Of a DNA stretch of 64,000 nt, positions 17,258 through 26,664 are shown piece by piece. The stretch comes from Planococcaceae bacterium Storch 2/2-2 (GTDB taxonomy: Bacteria; Bacillota; Bacilli; Bacillales_A; Planococcaceae), in contig WOYE01000005.1 in assembly GCA_009740415.1 (NCBI GenBank), forward strand, positions 1 through 64,000, in the 5' to 3' direction. The notes under the pieces are model-generated. The model saw nothing but the letters and a program-made list of their open reading frames with translations. It was not told where the DNA came from and did not search any database. A program made the position numbers and the translations under genes. Every line of letters begins with the position of its first letter. The stretch's first letter is position 1.

Positions 17258-17276
17258 TAGGAGGAGTGATTCATTC

Positions 17277-19745
17277 GTGAAACGTTTGTTTGTTGCTGCT
17301 GCTTTCGTCGGTGCACTTTTGTTCTCTCCGTATGAAGAAACGTTAGCCGCCTCTGTTTCTCAAGGCGTCTACCACGATTCAAAGTCAACCGGAAATGGGA
17401 CGGTTCACGAACTGTCCGTTAATTTAAATCAACCGTATACGACCGTCGATCTCGGGTTACCGCGACCGATTACGAAACGGACGACCGTTCCTGAGCTCGC
17501 TCGAGAACGGACGCATAAAGAACATCACGTCGTCGGAGCGGTGAACGCTTCGTTCTTCCACTTATCGACCGGTGTTCCGAGTTATTTATTAATGAAAAAC
17601 GGAGTCATTCACCATCTCGGCTCAACTTCTTCACGAGCGAACGACTTCATGTACGAACCGGCGGCATTCGGCATGCTCGCAGACAATCGTCCGCAAATCG
17701 CACCGTACCGCCTCTCTCCCGTCGTCACCGTCGGAAATGACAAATTAACGCCGACGAGTTACAACCGAGAACGTGAAAACGACGAATTGATCTTTTACAC
17801 GTCGAATTGGGCGTACAGCCATACGCGAACGAACCCGTTCGGTGTGGAAGTCGTCGTCGAAACATCGCGCTCTGTCAATGAAAATGTGACGCTCGGTGTC
17901 CCGATCGAAGGGAAAGTGATCGGCGTTCGTCCGTACGGACAAAAAACGAGCGCTGCCGTTCCAGCGAATGGACGCGGCTTCGTCTTATCAGCTTCAGGTA
18001 GCCGAGCGTCGGCATTGACGAAGTTGAAAAAAGGAGATACCGTTCAACTCGCTTACGAAGTCGATGAGCGATGGAACGATGCACGCTTTATGATTGCGAG
18101 CGGACCGCGCCTCGTTCAAAACGGACGTGCTGCTTTATCGATTGATCCACGCAGCCCGCGTGCGACCGAACGAACGGCACGTACCGCTGTCGCGACGAAC
18201 AAAGCGCGCGATCGCGTCTTTCTCGTCACAGTCGACCGAAACGGTGGACGGACGGGAATGACGATGCAAGAGTTCGCGAACTACTTAGTGTCGATCGGTG
18301 CGCACGAAGCGTTGAACTTAGACGGCGGTGGCTCGACGACGATGGTGACGCGACGATACGGCGACGTCTATCCGACGCTTACGAACAAGCCGATGTACGG
18401 CTTACGACCGATTAACGCAACGTTAGAAGCGATCAGTACCGCTCCTTACGGGAAGCCGGTCGACATTCAAGTCGAACAAGCGGAAAAAGGAAAAGTAGCC
18501 GTCGGCGCGTCTGTCGGATTCCGCATTACACGAGCGATCGACGAATACCAAAACGTCCTCGATCCGAAAGCGATCCACTTGCAACTGAAAAGTGCGACGC
18601 ACGGAACGATTGAAAACAACCGCTTCGTTGCGACGAAACCTGGACGCGGTACCGTCGTCGCCGATGCACACGGCCAAACGGTTCGCATTCCGGTTCACGT
18701 CACCGATGCGATCGACGATTTAAAAATCGCACCGGAAGTCATTTACTCCGGTCCGAACGAAACCGTTACTCTTCGAGCGAAAGCGATTTTCCAAAAAGAA
18801 AATGTCATCTTTAACGATGACGCGATTCAATGGACCGTTTCACCGAACGTCGGAACGCTCGACGGCAAAGTGTTCCGAGCGTCTAACGAAAAAGCGACCG
18901 GTACGTTAACCGCTTCGTACGGCTCTGTGAAAAAGACGATTCCGGTCCACGTATTAACCGAACCGGTTCGCGTCGGCTCCTTCGAGGCGATCGACGGCTT
19001 AGAAGCGTCGAGCTCTCGCGCACGCGCTTCCATTGCACTCGAACGGACGATCCAACCCGTTCACGGTGAAGGTTCGCTCCGACTCGACTACGACTTTACG
19101 AGCGCATCCGGTACGGCTGCTGCTTACATCAATTGGAAAGACGGCTATGCGATTAGTGGATCACCGAAAGCGATCGGACTTTGGGTGTACGGTAACGGGG
19201 AGCGCCATTGGTTGCGTGGAACGATCGAAGATGGAAACGGCAATACGTTCCCGATCGACTTCACGAAAAACGGTGGACTCGATTGGTTCGGTTGGAAATA
19301 CGTTGAAGCGCACGTGCCGAACTATGTCCAACCGATGACGTTGAAACAAGTGTACCTCGTCGAGCCGACTCCGTCTCGCCAGACGAAAGGTTCGATTTTA
19401 ATCGACGCGATGCATTTACGTTACAATGCCGAACCGTTCACGCCACCTGCTTTCACTGTCGATCAACACGCACCGACAGTGGACGCAACGAAACAGTGGA
19501 ACGTGACATTTTCTCAAAAAATGAACGGTGCGACGATTCATAACGGAACGATTTACGTCGAGCGGACGGATGGTACACGCCACGACGTTTCCGTCGCCTT
19601 GACGAGCGATCGCATGCACGCAATCGTTTCACCACGTACCGCCTACGAGCCAGGCGATTACCGCCTCGTCGTCTCGACGTATACGAAAAACGAACATAAC
19701 GTACGAAAAGTGAAAGACCGTTACTTCCCATTCCGCGTGGAATGA
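17277..19745 (+). CDS. Secreted phosphodiester glycosidase (NAGPA domain) with Ig-like C-terminal modules
   Basis: The 822-residue protein has a signal peptide (KRLFVAAAFVGALLF). A phosphodiester glycosidase domain spans about residues 85-390; diagnostic segments are VVGAVNASFFHLSTGVPSYL and HEALNLDGGGSTTMV. Beta-rich Ig-like and carbohydrate-binding-like modules follow. The domain is known from the mammalian uncovering enzyme and from bacterial proteins acting on GlcNAc-1-phosphodiesters, so a target in phosphate-linked wall polymer or teichoic acid is possible. Unlike its neighbours it has no SLH domain. GTG 17277 is chosen because AGGAGG precedes it by 12 bases; the upstream open frame contains the leader hairpin. 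Confidence 0.82.
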   Translation: MKRLFVAAAFVGALLFSPYEETLAASVSQGVYHDSKSTGNGTVHELSVNLNQPYTTVDLGLPRPITKRTTVPELARERTHKEHHVVGAVNASFFHLSTGVPSYLLMKNGVIHHLGSTSSRANDFMYEPAAFGMLADNRPQIAPYRLSPVVTVGNDKLTPTSYNRERENDELIFYTSNWAYSHTRTNPFGVEVVVETSRSVNENVTLGVPIEGKVIGVRPYGQKTSAAVPANGRGFVLSASGSRASALTKLKKGDTVQLAYEVDERWNDARFMIASGPRLVQNGRAALSIDPRSPRATERTARTAVATNKARDRVFLVTVDRNGGRTGMTMQEFANYLVSIGAHEALNLDGGGSTTMVTRRYGDVYPTLTNKPMYGLRPINATLEAISTAPYGKPVDIQVEQAEKGKVAVGASVGFRITRAIDEYQNVLDPKAIHLQLKSATHGTIENNRFVATKPGRGTVVADAHGQTVRIPVHVTDAIDDLKIAPEVIYSGPNETVTLRAKAIFQKENVIFNDDAIQWTVSPNVGTLDGKVFRASNEKATGTLTASYGSVKKTIPVHVLTEPVRVGSFEAIDGLEASSSRARASIALERTIQPVHGEGSLRLDYDFTSASGTAAAYINWKDGYAISGSPKAIGLWVYGNGERHWLRGTIEDGNGNTFPIDFTKNGGLDWFGWKYVEAHVPNYVQPMTLKQVYLVEPTPSRQTKGSILIDAMHLRYNAEPFTPPAFTVDQHAPTVDATKQWNVTFSQKMNGATIHNGTIYVERTDGTRHDVSVALTSDRMHAIVSPRTAYEPGDYRLVVSTYTKNEHNVRKVKDRYFPFRVE

Positions 19746-19766
19746 TGAAGCGACTCGTTGATCATG

Positions 19767-19810
19767 ACCTAGTTCTTCTTTACACGTCGTGAAGAAGAAC
19801 TAGGTTTTTT
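19767..19810 (+). terminator. Terminator of the phosphodiester glycosidase gene
   Basis: ACCTAGTTCTTCTT pairs with AAGAAGAACTAGGT over an 11-nt loop and is followed by TTTTT. Confidence 0.92.
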
Positions 19811-19861
19811 CATTTGTCGGAACATCCGAAAACACGGTAGGAAAACGCTCGACTCGTGATC

Positions 19862-19903
19862 AAAAAAAGCGAGCGATGCTCTGTTGAGAGTCATCGCTCG
19901 CTT
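19862..19903 (-). terminator. Terminator of the SLH-glucosaminidase gene
   Basis: On the minus strand AAGCGAGCGATG pairs with CATCGCTCGCTT, followed by a run of seven U. It stands back to back with the plus-strand terminator at 19767-19810. Confidence 0.92.
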
Positions 19904-19920
19904 GCTATGCGTGTTCTGTT

Positions 19921-21894
19921 TTATTTTCCTTGTGAGACGACTGTTAATTGAGCGCTCGGTACCCAACCGTATTCTACGTTTTGGCCGTTCGCTCCTTTTT
20001 TCATGACGTCGGCATAGATGCGTGACCAGCTTTGGCCGTCCGCTCCAACTTTTTGTTCAACGACGACGACTGGATAACCTGCGTCGCCGCTTCGTCCTTT
20101 GTCACGTGCTTTGTACTGATACAACACACCGCTACCTGTTGACGGACCGTTGTACACGTTCATCGTTCCAGCTGGCTTCGTCAATGCGATCGTATGGCGA
20201 CCGTAATCTTTTCCGCCGAGCTTTTGATCGATTTTCGTCATATGGCTTGCGATTTTAGAACCCCACGTCGGATCCGATGCGTAGTGCGCGTTAAATCCGA
20301 TCGTCTTATTACCTGGTACGGCTCCTTTCGCATACATGCCACCTGGTACGGCGTATTTCAAGTTCATGTACTCACGGATGAACGCATCGACACTACGTGC
20401 CGGTGTCGCGTACATCGATCCTTTGCCTGGCATGCTGTCGAAGACACGAATACCGAATAAGTTGTTTTTCGTCTGTGCGTTCCCGCTCATTCCGAAGTTA
20501 CTTTCGTGAATCGCTGCTGCTAAAATGAACATCGCGTTCACACGGTGTTTCGCTTCGACTTCTTTTAAGTACGAGCCGAGTCCGATTAACTTCGAACGTT
20601 TCGCTGCGTTTGCATAATTACCGCCGAGCTTTTGACGCTCTTTTAACGTTTCCATAATGTAGTAGTCAAGCTCTGCTGCGCTATACGACGTTTTCGTACG
20701 AACCGATTGGAATTGGAAGTACGGGTAATGTGTCGTCAAATCACGGTTCGATGAATCTTTGAAGTGAACGCCATCATTCGATTTATATTTCACACCTTGT
20801 TTCAAAATAGAAGGTGCTTGAGAAATCGTATACGCTGCATATTTTCCAGTTAAATAGTTGTACGTGTAATGGACGAGTTCGTTACGACTGTTCACTGTGT
20901 AATAATCGCTGTTTGAGTTCGTCGCTTTACGCACTTTTTTCGCTGCTGCATAACCGATCGTATCTGCTACTTGTACTTTGTAGTAGCCGTTTCCTTGACC
21001 GAGGATGATCATTTCGCGTCCTGGTTCCATGTACGTCACTTGTGTACGTAAGCTCGGTTCCGCGTAAATTTCAGTGATGATTCCAGCTGGTCCAGCGGCA
21101 TACCCGCGTTGAATGTTCACTTTCGGTGGTTCCGGTGTCGGTTTTGCTGGTTTCTCTGGCTCTTTCGGTTGTTCTGGCTCGACAGTAGGCGGTTCTGGTT
21201 GCTCGACAGGTGGTGTCGGTGGCGTTACTTCTAATCCGCCGTCACCGCTATCTGTAATCGTCTTACCGTCTACGTATTGTTTCAATTTGTAAAGAGCGGC
21301 TGCCGCTTGGTCACGTTGAGATAACTTGCTCGGTGCGAATGTCATCGCTGTCCGTTGATCGTTCACTTCGACCCCGCTCATAATACCGGATTGGAACGCG
21401 AGCATCGCGCTTTGAACGCCTTTTGAACCGATGACGAATTCGCTCGAATCCGTAACCGTTACGCGACGTTCTGCTGATAGTTCGACGTTGTACTTTTGTA
21501 ACACGTTTGAAATCGTTACTGCCATTTCTTCACGTGTCATCGGATCGTACGGGTGGAATAAACCGCCACGTGATCCGCTCATGAAGCCTGCTTTCGCAAC
21601 GGCTCCGATTTCTCCGCGCATCGCCATATTTTGACCGACGTCTTTAAATTGTGATGTCGTCGTTGGCGTCAATTGTAACGTACGTGCTAAAAAGGCAGCG
21701 AACTCTTGACGAGTGACCTCTTTTTTCGGCAAATATTTCCCGTCCGCTGTTCCTTTAATAATGTTTTGTTGGATCATTTCTCGCATTTCTTTTTCTAATG
21801 TGAGACCTGCTAATTCATCCGCGGATGCGTAGTTCCCCATCGGTGCTGCTACGAGAGACGTCGCCAAAGCGACTGCTGTCATTTGTTTCTTCAT
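19921..21894 (-). CDS. SLH-SH3-glucosaminidase (mannosyl-glycoprotein endo-beta-N-acetylglucosaminidase family)
   Basis: The 657-residue wall hydrolase has a signal peptide (MKKQMTAVALATSLVAAPMG) and three SLH domains (IIKGTADGKYLPKKEVTRQE; the second with a GGLFHPYDPMTREEMA segment; a more diverged third). A Pro/Glu linker at about 220-262, an SH3 domain, a central unassigned region, a glucosaminidase domain at about 430-550 and a C-terminal SH3-like domain follow. The presumed catalytic glutamate is in FILAAAIHESNFGMSG, with the NNLFGIRVFDSMP and SDPTWGSKIASHM motifs. It cleaves within the glycan strands and is kept at the wall by its SLH domains. It likely forms its own transcription unit. 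Confidence 0.88.
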   Translation of the reverse strand: MKKQMTAVALATSLVAAPMGNYASADELAGLTLEKEMREMIQQNIIKGTADGKYLPKKEVTRQEFAAFLARTLQLTPTTTSQFKDVGQNMAMRGEIGAVAKAGFMSGSRGGLFHPYDPMTREEMAVTISNVLQKYNVELSAERRVTVTDSSEFVIGSKGVQSAMLAFQSGIMSGVEVNDQRTAMTFAPSKLSQRDQAAAALYKLKQYVDGKTITDSGDGGLEVTPPTPPVEQPEPPTVEPEQPKEPEKPAKPTPEPPKVNIQRGYAAGPAGIITEIYAEPSLRTQVTYMEPGREMIILGQGNGYYKVQVADTIGYAAAKKVRKATNSNSDYYTVNSRNELVHYTYNYLTGKYAAYTISQAPSILKQGVKYKSNDGVHFKDSSNRDLTTHYPYFQFQSVRTKTSYSAAELDYYIMETLKERQKLGGNYANAAKRSKLIGLGSYLKEVEAKHRVNAMFILAAAIHESNFGMSGNAQTKNNLFGIRVFDSMPGKGSMYATPARSVDAFIREYMNLKYAVPGGMYAKGAVPGNKTIGFNAHYASDPTWGSKIASHMTKIDQKLGGKDYGRHTIALTKPAGTMNVYNGPSTGSGVLYQYKARDKGRSGDAGYPVVVVEQKVGADGQSWSRIYADVMKKGANGQNVEYGWVPSAQLTVVSQGK

Positions 21895-21982
21895 GATGTT
21901 TTCGACTCTCCTTCTACTTGTTATCCATGGCTCGCAAAATGTCTACTTTCACTTTAAATAATGGACAAATCCTTCGCAAGTT

Positions 21983-23851
21983 TTAACGGAATCGTTCATC
22001 GTCAATTCGCGCTAAAAAGAGTGCGATGTCCGCTCGTGTCATCGGTCCATCCGGTCGGAACGTATTGTTCGCGAATCCGAGTGTAATGCGATGAGAGACG
22101 AGCGATTGTACAGCACGGTACGATTTCATCGATGCGTGCATATCTCTAAATGCGACGTGCTCTCCCCCTGTCAGGTTGAAAGCACGCGTTAAAATGATCG
22201 CGGCTTCCGCGCGTGTAATCGGTTGGTCAGGGCGGAACGTTCCGTCTGGGAATCCGCCTAAAATGTTACGTTCGACGGCTGATGCGATATAGCCTGAAGC
22301 GTAATGTTTCGCACTCACGTCTTTAAACGGAGTCTGACGTGACTTCCCACTCAACTGTAACATGCGACCGACGTACGTTGCGACTTCACCTCTCGTTACC
22401 GTACGGTCGGGACGGAAGGCGCCGTTTTCGCCTGTGATCCAACCGTTACCGACGACGTAACCGACGACCGGCGCGTAACGTTTATCGTTCGATACGTCGA
22501 CGAACTTCGGATCGCTCAGTTCGATGTAATGACGCTCGACGAAATCTCCTTTCGTCACGTCGACAGGAATCGTTCCTGCGACGCCGTACCATTCACCGTG
22601 GTTATTTTGTTCGATGATCGATTTCCCGTTGATGACCGCTCGATCGACGTGGTCAGACATACGTAACTCATACTTGCCGATCCGAGAGGATGCCGTAACC
22701 GAAACCGACTGCGGATTCAATTGAACGTATTGGATCAAACCATATCCGTACAACGGATCTCGTCCAGGCGCTCCGATATCTTTCGCCGTTTCTTGGACGT
22801 ACTTGCGAATTTGTTCGTTCGTCATTTCTGGGAATCGTTCGCGGTATAAGGCGAAAACAGCTGTGACGTGCGGTGCTGCCATCGACGTTCCTGACATGCG
22901 TGTGTAGCCGTCGCGAACGCCGTCTTCAAAGTCCCATTCGTACGGGTACGTACTTAACACTTGATAACCGGGTGCAACGACTTCTACTTCATCGCCGATC
23001 GCACTTTTCGGTAACTTCTTTAATGAATTATCGACCGCTCCGACGGCGATGACTGTTTCATAACGTGCCGGATACGTCACTTGATTCATCGGTTCCAATC
23101 CGTTATTTCCAGCCGAACCGACTAAAATCATTCCTTTGGCATACGCTCGTTCTAATACGCGTTGAAGCGCAATATCACTATTCGGTGTATTAATACTTAA
23201 GTTTGCAACTTGAATATTGTTTTGAATCGACCAGCTAACCGCATCGATCAAACTCGACGTCGTACCGAGTCCGTAAGCGTTCATCGCTTTCACGGCGTAC
23301 AGTTCGATGTTCGGTGCTAAGCCGACGATTCCTTTTCCATTTAATTGGGATGCGATGACACCTGCGACGTGCGTTCCGTGTCCATTATCATCGTGATATT
23401 TAATACGAGAAGGACAGTACACTCCTTTTGCGCAGTAGCCACCCGCAATGTTCAATTCGGAATGGAGCGTATCGACGCCGGAGTCGATCACTGCTACTTT
23501 CACACCGCGTCCTGTATAAGGGAGCGTACGTGCACGTTGTGCCAAAATGAGGGGTGCCGATGCGATTTCACGATCGGCCGACTGAGCGTATACCTTCTCT
23601 TTCTGAACGATTGCTGCTGGGAATTGTTCCCGCAAATGACTGAAGTCATCCGATGAAGCTTCTACGACGATGACGTCTAACTCCTCGTACGCTTCGTATG
23701 TAGCAATCCCTCGCTCATCGAGCCACTCTACTAACGGTTCGATCGAAGACGTAACGACAATTCGCTTTTCTGAAGCGCTCGATGCTTGTGCCCCGAGCGG
23801 AACGAATATCGCTGCTACGATCGTTAAAACAATTAACTGTATTCGCTTCAT
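21983..23851 (-). CDS. Subtilisin-like serine protease (S8) with three C-terminal SLH domains
   Basis: The protein has a signal peptide (MKRIQLIVLTIVAAIFVPLG), an inhibitor-like propeptide up to about residue 100, and a peptidase S8 domain with the full triad: Asp in VKVAVIDSGVDTLHS, His in NGHGTHVAGVIA and Ser in SGTSMAAPHVTAV. A small beta module and three SLH domains follow at about 440-620 (FVDVSNDKRYAPVVGYVVGN; VTRGEVATYVGRML; ITRAEAAIILTRAF). A cell-bound protease could mature or turn over surface proteins, or feed the cell. ATG 23851 is preferred over 23860 because AAGGAAGGGG is then nine bases upstream. Confidence 0.92.
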   Translation of the reverse strand: MKRIQLIVLTIVAAIFVPLGAQASSASEKRIVVTSSIEPLVEWLDERGIATYEAYEELDVIVVEASSDDFSHLREQFPAAIVQKEKVYAQSADREIASAPLILAQRARTLPYTGRGVKVAVIDSGVDTLHSELNIAGGYCAKGVYCPSRIKYHDDNGHGTHVAGVIASQLNGKGIVGLAPNIELYAVKAMNAYGLGTTSSLIDAVSWSIQNNIQVANLSINTPNSDIALQRVLERAYAKGMILVGSAGNNGLEPMNQVTYPARYETVIAVGAVDNSLKKLPKSAIGDEVEVVAPGYQVLSTYPYEWDFEDGVRDGYTRMSGTSMAAPHVTAVFALYRERFPEMTNEQIRKYVQETAKDIGAPGRDPLYGYGLIQYVQLNPQSVSVTASSRIGKYELRMSDHVDRAVINGKSIIEQNNHGEWYGVAGTIPVDVTKGDFVERHYIELSDPKFVDVSNDKRYAPVVGYVVGNGWITGENGAFRPDRTVTRGEVATYVGRMLQLSGKSRQTPFKDVSAKHYASGYIASAVERNILGGFPDGTFRPDQPITRAEAAIILTRAFNLTGGEHVAFRDMHASMKSYRAVQSLVSHRITLGFANNTFRPDGPMTRADIALFLARIDDERFR

Positions 23852-23872
23852 TCTCTCCATCCCCTTCCTTTT

Positions 23873-23906
23873 AAAAAAGTCTTGCTAGAATGTTCTAGCA
23901 AGACTT
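23873..23906 (-). terminator. Terminator between SLH-amidase and SLH-protease genes
   Basis: AAGTCTTGCTAGAA pairs perfectly with TTCTAGCAAGACTT, followed by a U6 run on the minus strand. The U-tract directly precedes the AAGGAAGGGG ribosome-binding site of the protease gene, leaving no room for a separate promoter after it. Confidence 0.85.
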
Positions 23907-23932
23907 TCCATCTACTATGTGATCATGCGCGC

Positions 23933-25480
23933 TTAGTATAAGCGTTTTGAAGGTTTCGCACCGACCGCGTCATAAAGTGACGTGATGCCTTTTCTACCTT
24001 CGTAATGATAGTAGTAGTCGAGCGTTCCTAAATAAACGGCACGGCCCATTTTTTTCTGTTCTGAAGCCGTACGAATGTAATAATTGTCACGTTTGTTGTT
24101 AATGAAGCCCATTTCCAATAACACCGCTGGCATTTTCGTATCGCGTAACACTTGGAAGTTCGCTGTTTTTACGCCACGGTTTGGAAGTGGCCATGCTTCT
24201 ACCATTCGGTTTTGCATATATTTTGAAAGCATTCGCGCACGTTCTAAACCTGCTGATGAAGCTTTCATCGAATACGACTCTAATCCGGTAGCGCTCGAGC
24301 TTGCTGCTGAGTTAATGTGAATGCTGACGAAAAGTGATGCGTTGCGCGCATTCGCCATCGCTCCGATTTCCCACAGTTCGAGGAAACGGTCGTCCGTACG
24401 TGTCATCATCGTTTGAATTGGTGATTGTTTGAAATATTCGTTCGCGTATTTTGCAATCGCGAGCGTCGCTGTTTTTTCAGCATATCCGTAACCGACGGCG
24501 CCTGGGTCTTTTCCACCGTGTCCTGGATCAAGAGCAACGAGGCGTGTCGCTAAGTACGCTAAGTCCGCATTGTTCGTTGCAGGTGGGACTGGTTTCGTCT
24601 GTTCAGGTGCTGGCGGTTGTGGTGCAGGTGGTGTCGGTTGTTCAGGTACAACGGGTGTTTCATCTGACTCCGTCACCGACTGTTCTGTCTTCGTTAAGTA
24701 CGAGCTATGAACGAATCCGTACTTGCCGTCTACTTCGACGAATGACCATTGGCCATTTTTCTTAAAGACAGAGAGGCGTTTACCTGCTGGTGCTGTCGTT
24801 ACGACTGCATATTTCGTGCTCGGTCCTTTTCGAACGTTTAACGCTGGGCGCGTTCCTTCTTTGACATACATCGTCTCAGGCGCTAACATCACACCTTCTA
24901 AACGGAATGTCGGATTGATCGTACGCGTTAAGAAGACCGCGAAGTCCCCACGTTTCATCAATTGTTTTGAACCGAAATCAGAAGGTGTGACACCTAATGC
25001 GATTCCTTGATTCATTAAATACTTTCCTGCACGGTCCGCGTTCGGAATGCTATTGCCGTCTAAACGGCTGAAAAGCATCGCCATTTCTCCACGGTTCAAC
25101 GTGTTGTTCGGCTTGAACGTACCGTCGGCATAACCTGAAATGACGCCTGCATCGACAGCGGATTGAATGTAACCCGATGCTCGGTTTGAAGAAGGTACGT
25201 CAGAAAACTTCGTCCAACGTGGCTTTCCGTTCAATTCGAGTGCAGCTCCGATCATCATCGCTGCATGAGCACGTGTCATCGGTGCGTCTGGTAAAAATTT
25301 GTTTGCATCGTCCGAACTTAAAAACTGTCCCTCCGATAAATACATCACTTCTTCATACACTCGTGAACTAGGGACAAGGTCAGTCGGCTTGTTCGTCATC
25401 GCTCGTACATCTTGCAACGGAATCAAAATGACTGCAAGTAAAGCGATGAAGGCGAACGGTAATCGTTTCATCATGTTCAA
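23933..25480 (-). CDS. SLH-SH3-N-acetylmuramoyl-L-alanine amidase (second paralog)
   Basis: The 515-residue protein has the same architecture as 14678-16135: signal peptide, three SLH domains (MTRAHAAMMIGAALELNG; LNRGEMAMLFSRL; LMKRGDFAVFLTR), an SH3 domain (ALNVRKGPSTKYAVVTTA) and C-terminal Amidase_3 with VALDPGHGGKDPGA, YAEKTATL, FVSIHINSA and LLEMGFINN. It differs by a Pro/Gln/Glu linker of about 40 residues between SH3 and amidase domains. The two enzymes probably overlap in function. The chosen start is TTG at 25480, eight bases after AGAGG; ATG at 25474 is an alternative. No promoter was assigned in the 190-base upstream gap. Confidence 0.9.
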   Translation of the reverse strand: MNMMKRLPFAFIALLAVILIPLQDVRAMTNKPTDLVPSSRVYEEVMYLSEGQFLSSDDANKFLPDAPMTRAHAAMMIGAALELNGKPRWTKFSDVPSSNRASGYIQSAVDAGVISGYADGTFKPNNTLNRGEMAMLFSRLDGNSIPNADRAGKYLMNQGIALGVTPSDFGSKQLMKRGDFAVFLTRTINPTFRLEGVMLAPETMYVKEGTRPALNVRKGPSTKYAVVTTAPAGKRLSVFKKNGQWSFVEVDGKYGFVHSSYLTKTEQSVTESDETPVVPEQPTPPAPQPPAPEQTKPVPPATNNADLAYLATRLVALDPGHGGKDPGAVGYGYAEKTATLAIAKYANEYFKQSPIQTMMTRTDDRFLELWEIGAMANARNASLFVSIHINSAASSSATGLESYSMKASSAGLERARMLSKYMQNRMVEAWPLPNRGVKTANFQVLRDTKMPAVLLEMGFINNKRDNYYIRTASEQKKMGRAVYLGTLDYYYHYEGRKGITSLYDAVGAKPSKRLY

Positions 25481-25670
25481 TAGTAACGCCTCTACTTTCT
25501 CTTCAATTGTCTACGTGCTTTCCGTGTCTTGGCGCTCAAAAACGCCGTTGCAACTGTTCGTCCAATGGCGATCCATTTTTCCATACTTCTACACGATTCT
25601 ATATTATACTCTGCTTTTCATCTGATTTCCATAAAAAGCATAAAGACTTTGTCTCGTATCGCTTTCTTTT

Positions 25671-26594
25671 TCAATAGGTATTTGTTCCTTTCTTTCGTTC
25701 TTTCAGCAATTGCTCAGCCGCTCCCGAACCGAAGATGACACCGATGATGATAAGTATTAAAGCGAATCCGTGTCGAATCGTTAACGTTTCCCCGAGAAAT
25801 AAAGCGGATCCCCCGAGGGCAAAAACCGTATTTAAATTGATAAAAATCGCGGCTTTCGTAGGACCGATGACGCCGATCGAAGCATTGTACAACATATGGC
25901 CGACTGCCGTACCGAAAAGTGCGCTGACGGCGAATGCGATCCAAAAAGAGGAAGGGGCAGCGAGTAACGTTTGCCATTCCCTCGGTTCTTGTAACCATCC
26001 GACCGGCAACATGACGACACTGCCGATGAGCAACATGTACCCGGTAAGGAGGCGCGGGTCAAACGACGGCGCTACTTTAGCGATGATGAGAAACGATATG
26101 ACTTGCGTCAAAATGGAAATGAAGATGAACGCATCACCGAGCGATAAGCCGACGATTTCTCCACCGTCGAGCAAAATGACCGAGCTGACACCGACGAACC
26201 CGAAGACGACGCCCGTCCATTGGAGACGTGACGGAAATTGTCGTAACAGTAATGCGGTTAATGTCGCCGTCAGAACAGGTCCTGTTCCTAAAATGAGCCC
26301 TGCATTGACACCGGTCGTTCGGACGAGCCCGACGTTTAAAAAATAATGGTGTAAAAATACGTTGAATAGCGCCCCACCGACGATATATTTCCATTCCGAG
26401 CGCTTCGGCATGCGAATGACACCGAGTGGCAACAACATGAGAAACACGAGAATCGATGCGACGAAGAGGCGAGCCGACGTCATCGTAATCGGCCCGACGA
26501 ATGTGAGTAAATATTTTAATAACGGCAAATTGAATCCCCAACAGACCATAGCGAGAACAATCGTCCCGTACGTCCACCAAATCGATCGGTTCAT
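25671..26594 (-). CDS. EamA family (DMT) transporter
   Basis: The 307-residue protein has ten hydrophobic segments in two five-helix halves. Each half has the EamA pattern (WGFNLPLLKYLLTFVGPITM at the start, SALFGTAVGHMLYNASIGVI in the second half). Such proteins export or import metabolites and drugs; the substrate cannot be predicted. It stands alone between the SLH cluster and the adaptor gene, with its ribosome-binding site AAAGGGGAG just after the terminator at 26621-26654. Confidence 0.85.
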   Translation of the reverse strand: MNRSIWWTYGTIVLAMVCWGFNLPLLKYLLTFVGPITMTSARLFVASILVFLMLLPLGVIRMPKRSEWKYIVGGALFNVFLHHYFLNVGLVRTTGVNAGLILGTGPVLTATLTALLLRQFPSRLQWTGVVFGFVGVSSVILLDGGEIVGLSLGDAFIFISILTQVISFLIIAKVAPSFDPRLLTGYMLLIGSVVMLPVGWLQEPREWQTLLAAPSSFWIAFAVSALFGTAVGHMLYNASIGVIGPTKAAIFINLNTVFALGGSALFLGETLTIRHGFALILIIIGVIFGSGAAEQLLKERKKGTNTY

Positions 26595-26620
26595 GTGATG
26601 TACTCCCCTTTCAAAAGAAA

Positions 26621-26654
26621 AGAAAACCTAGCACGTGCTCATGCTAGGTTTTCT
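26621..26654 (-). terminator. Terminator of the adaptor gene
   Basis: A 13-bp perfect stem (AGAAAACCTAGCA and its complement) with an 8-nt loop ends in TTTTCT on the minus strand. Confidence 0.85.
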
Positions 26655-26664
26655 TACGTTCACA

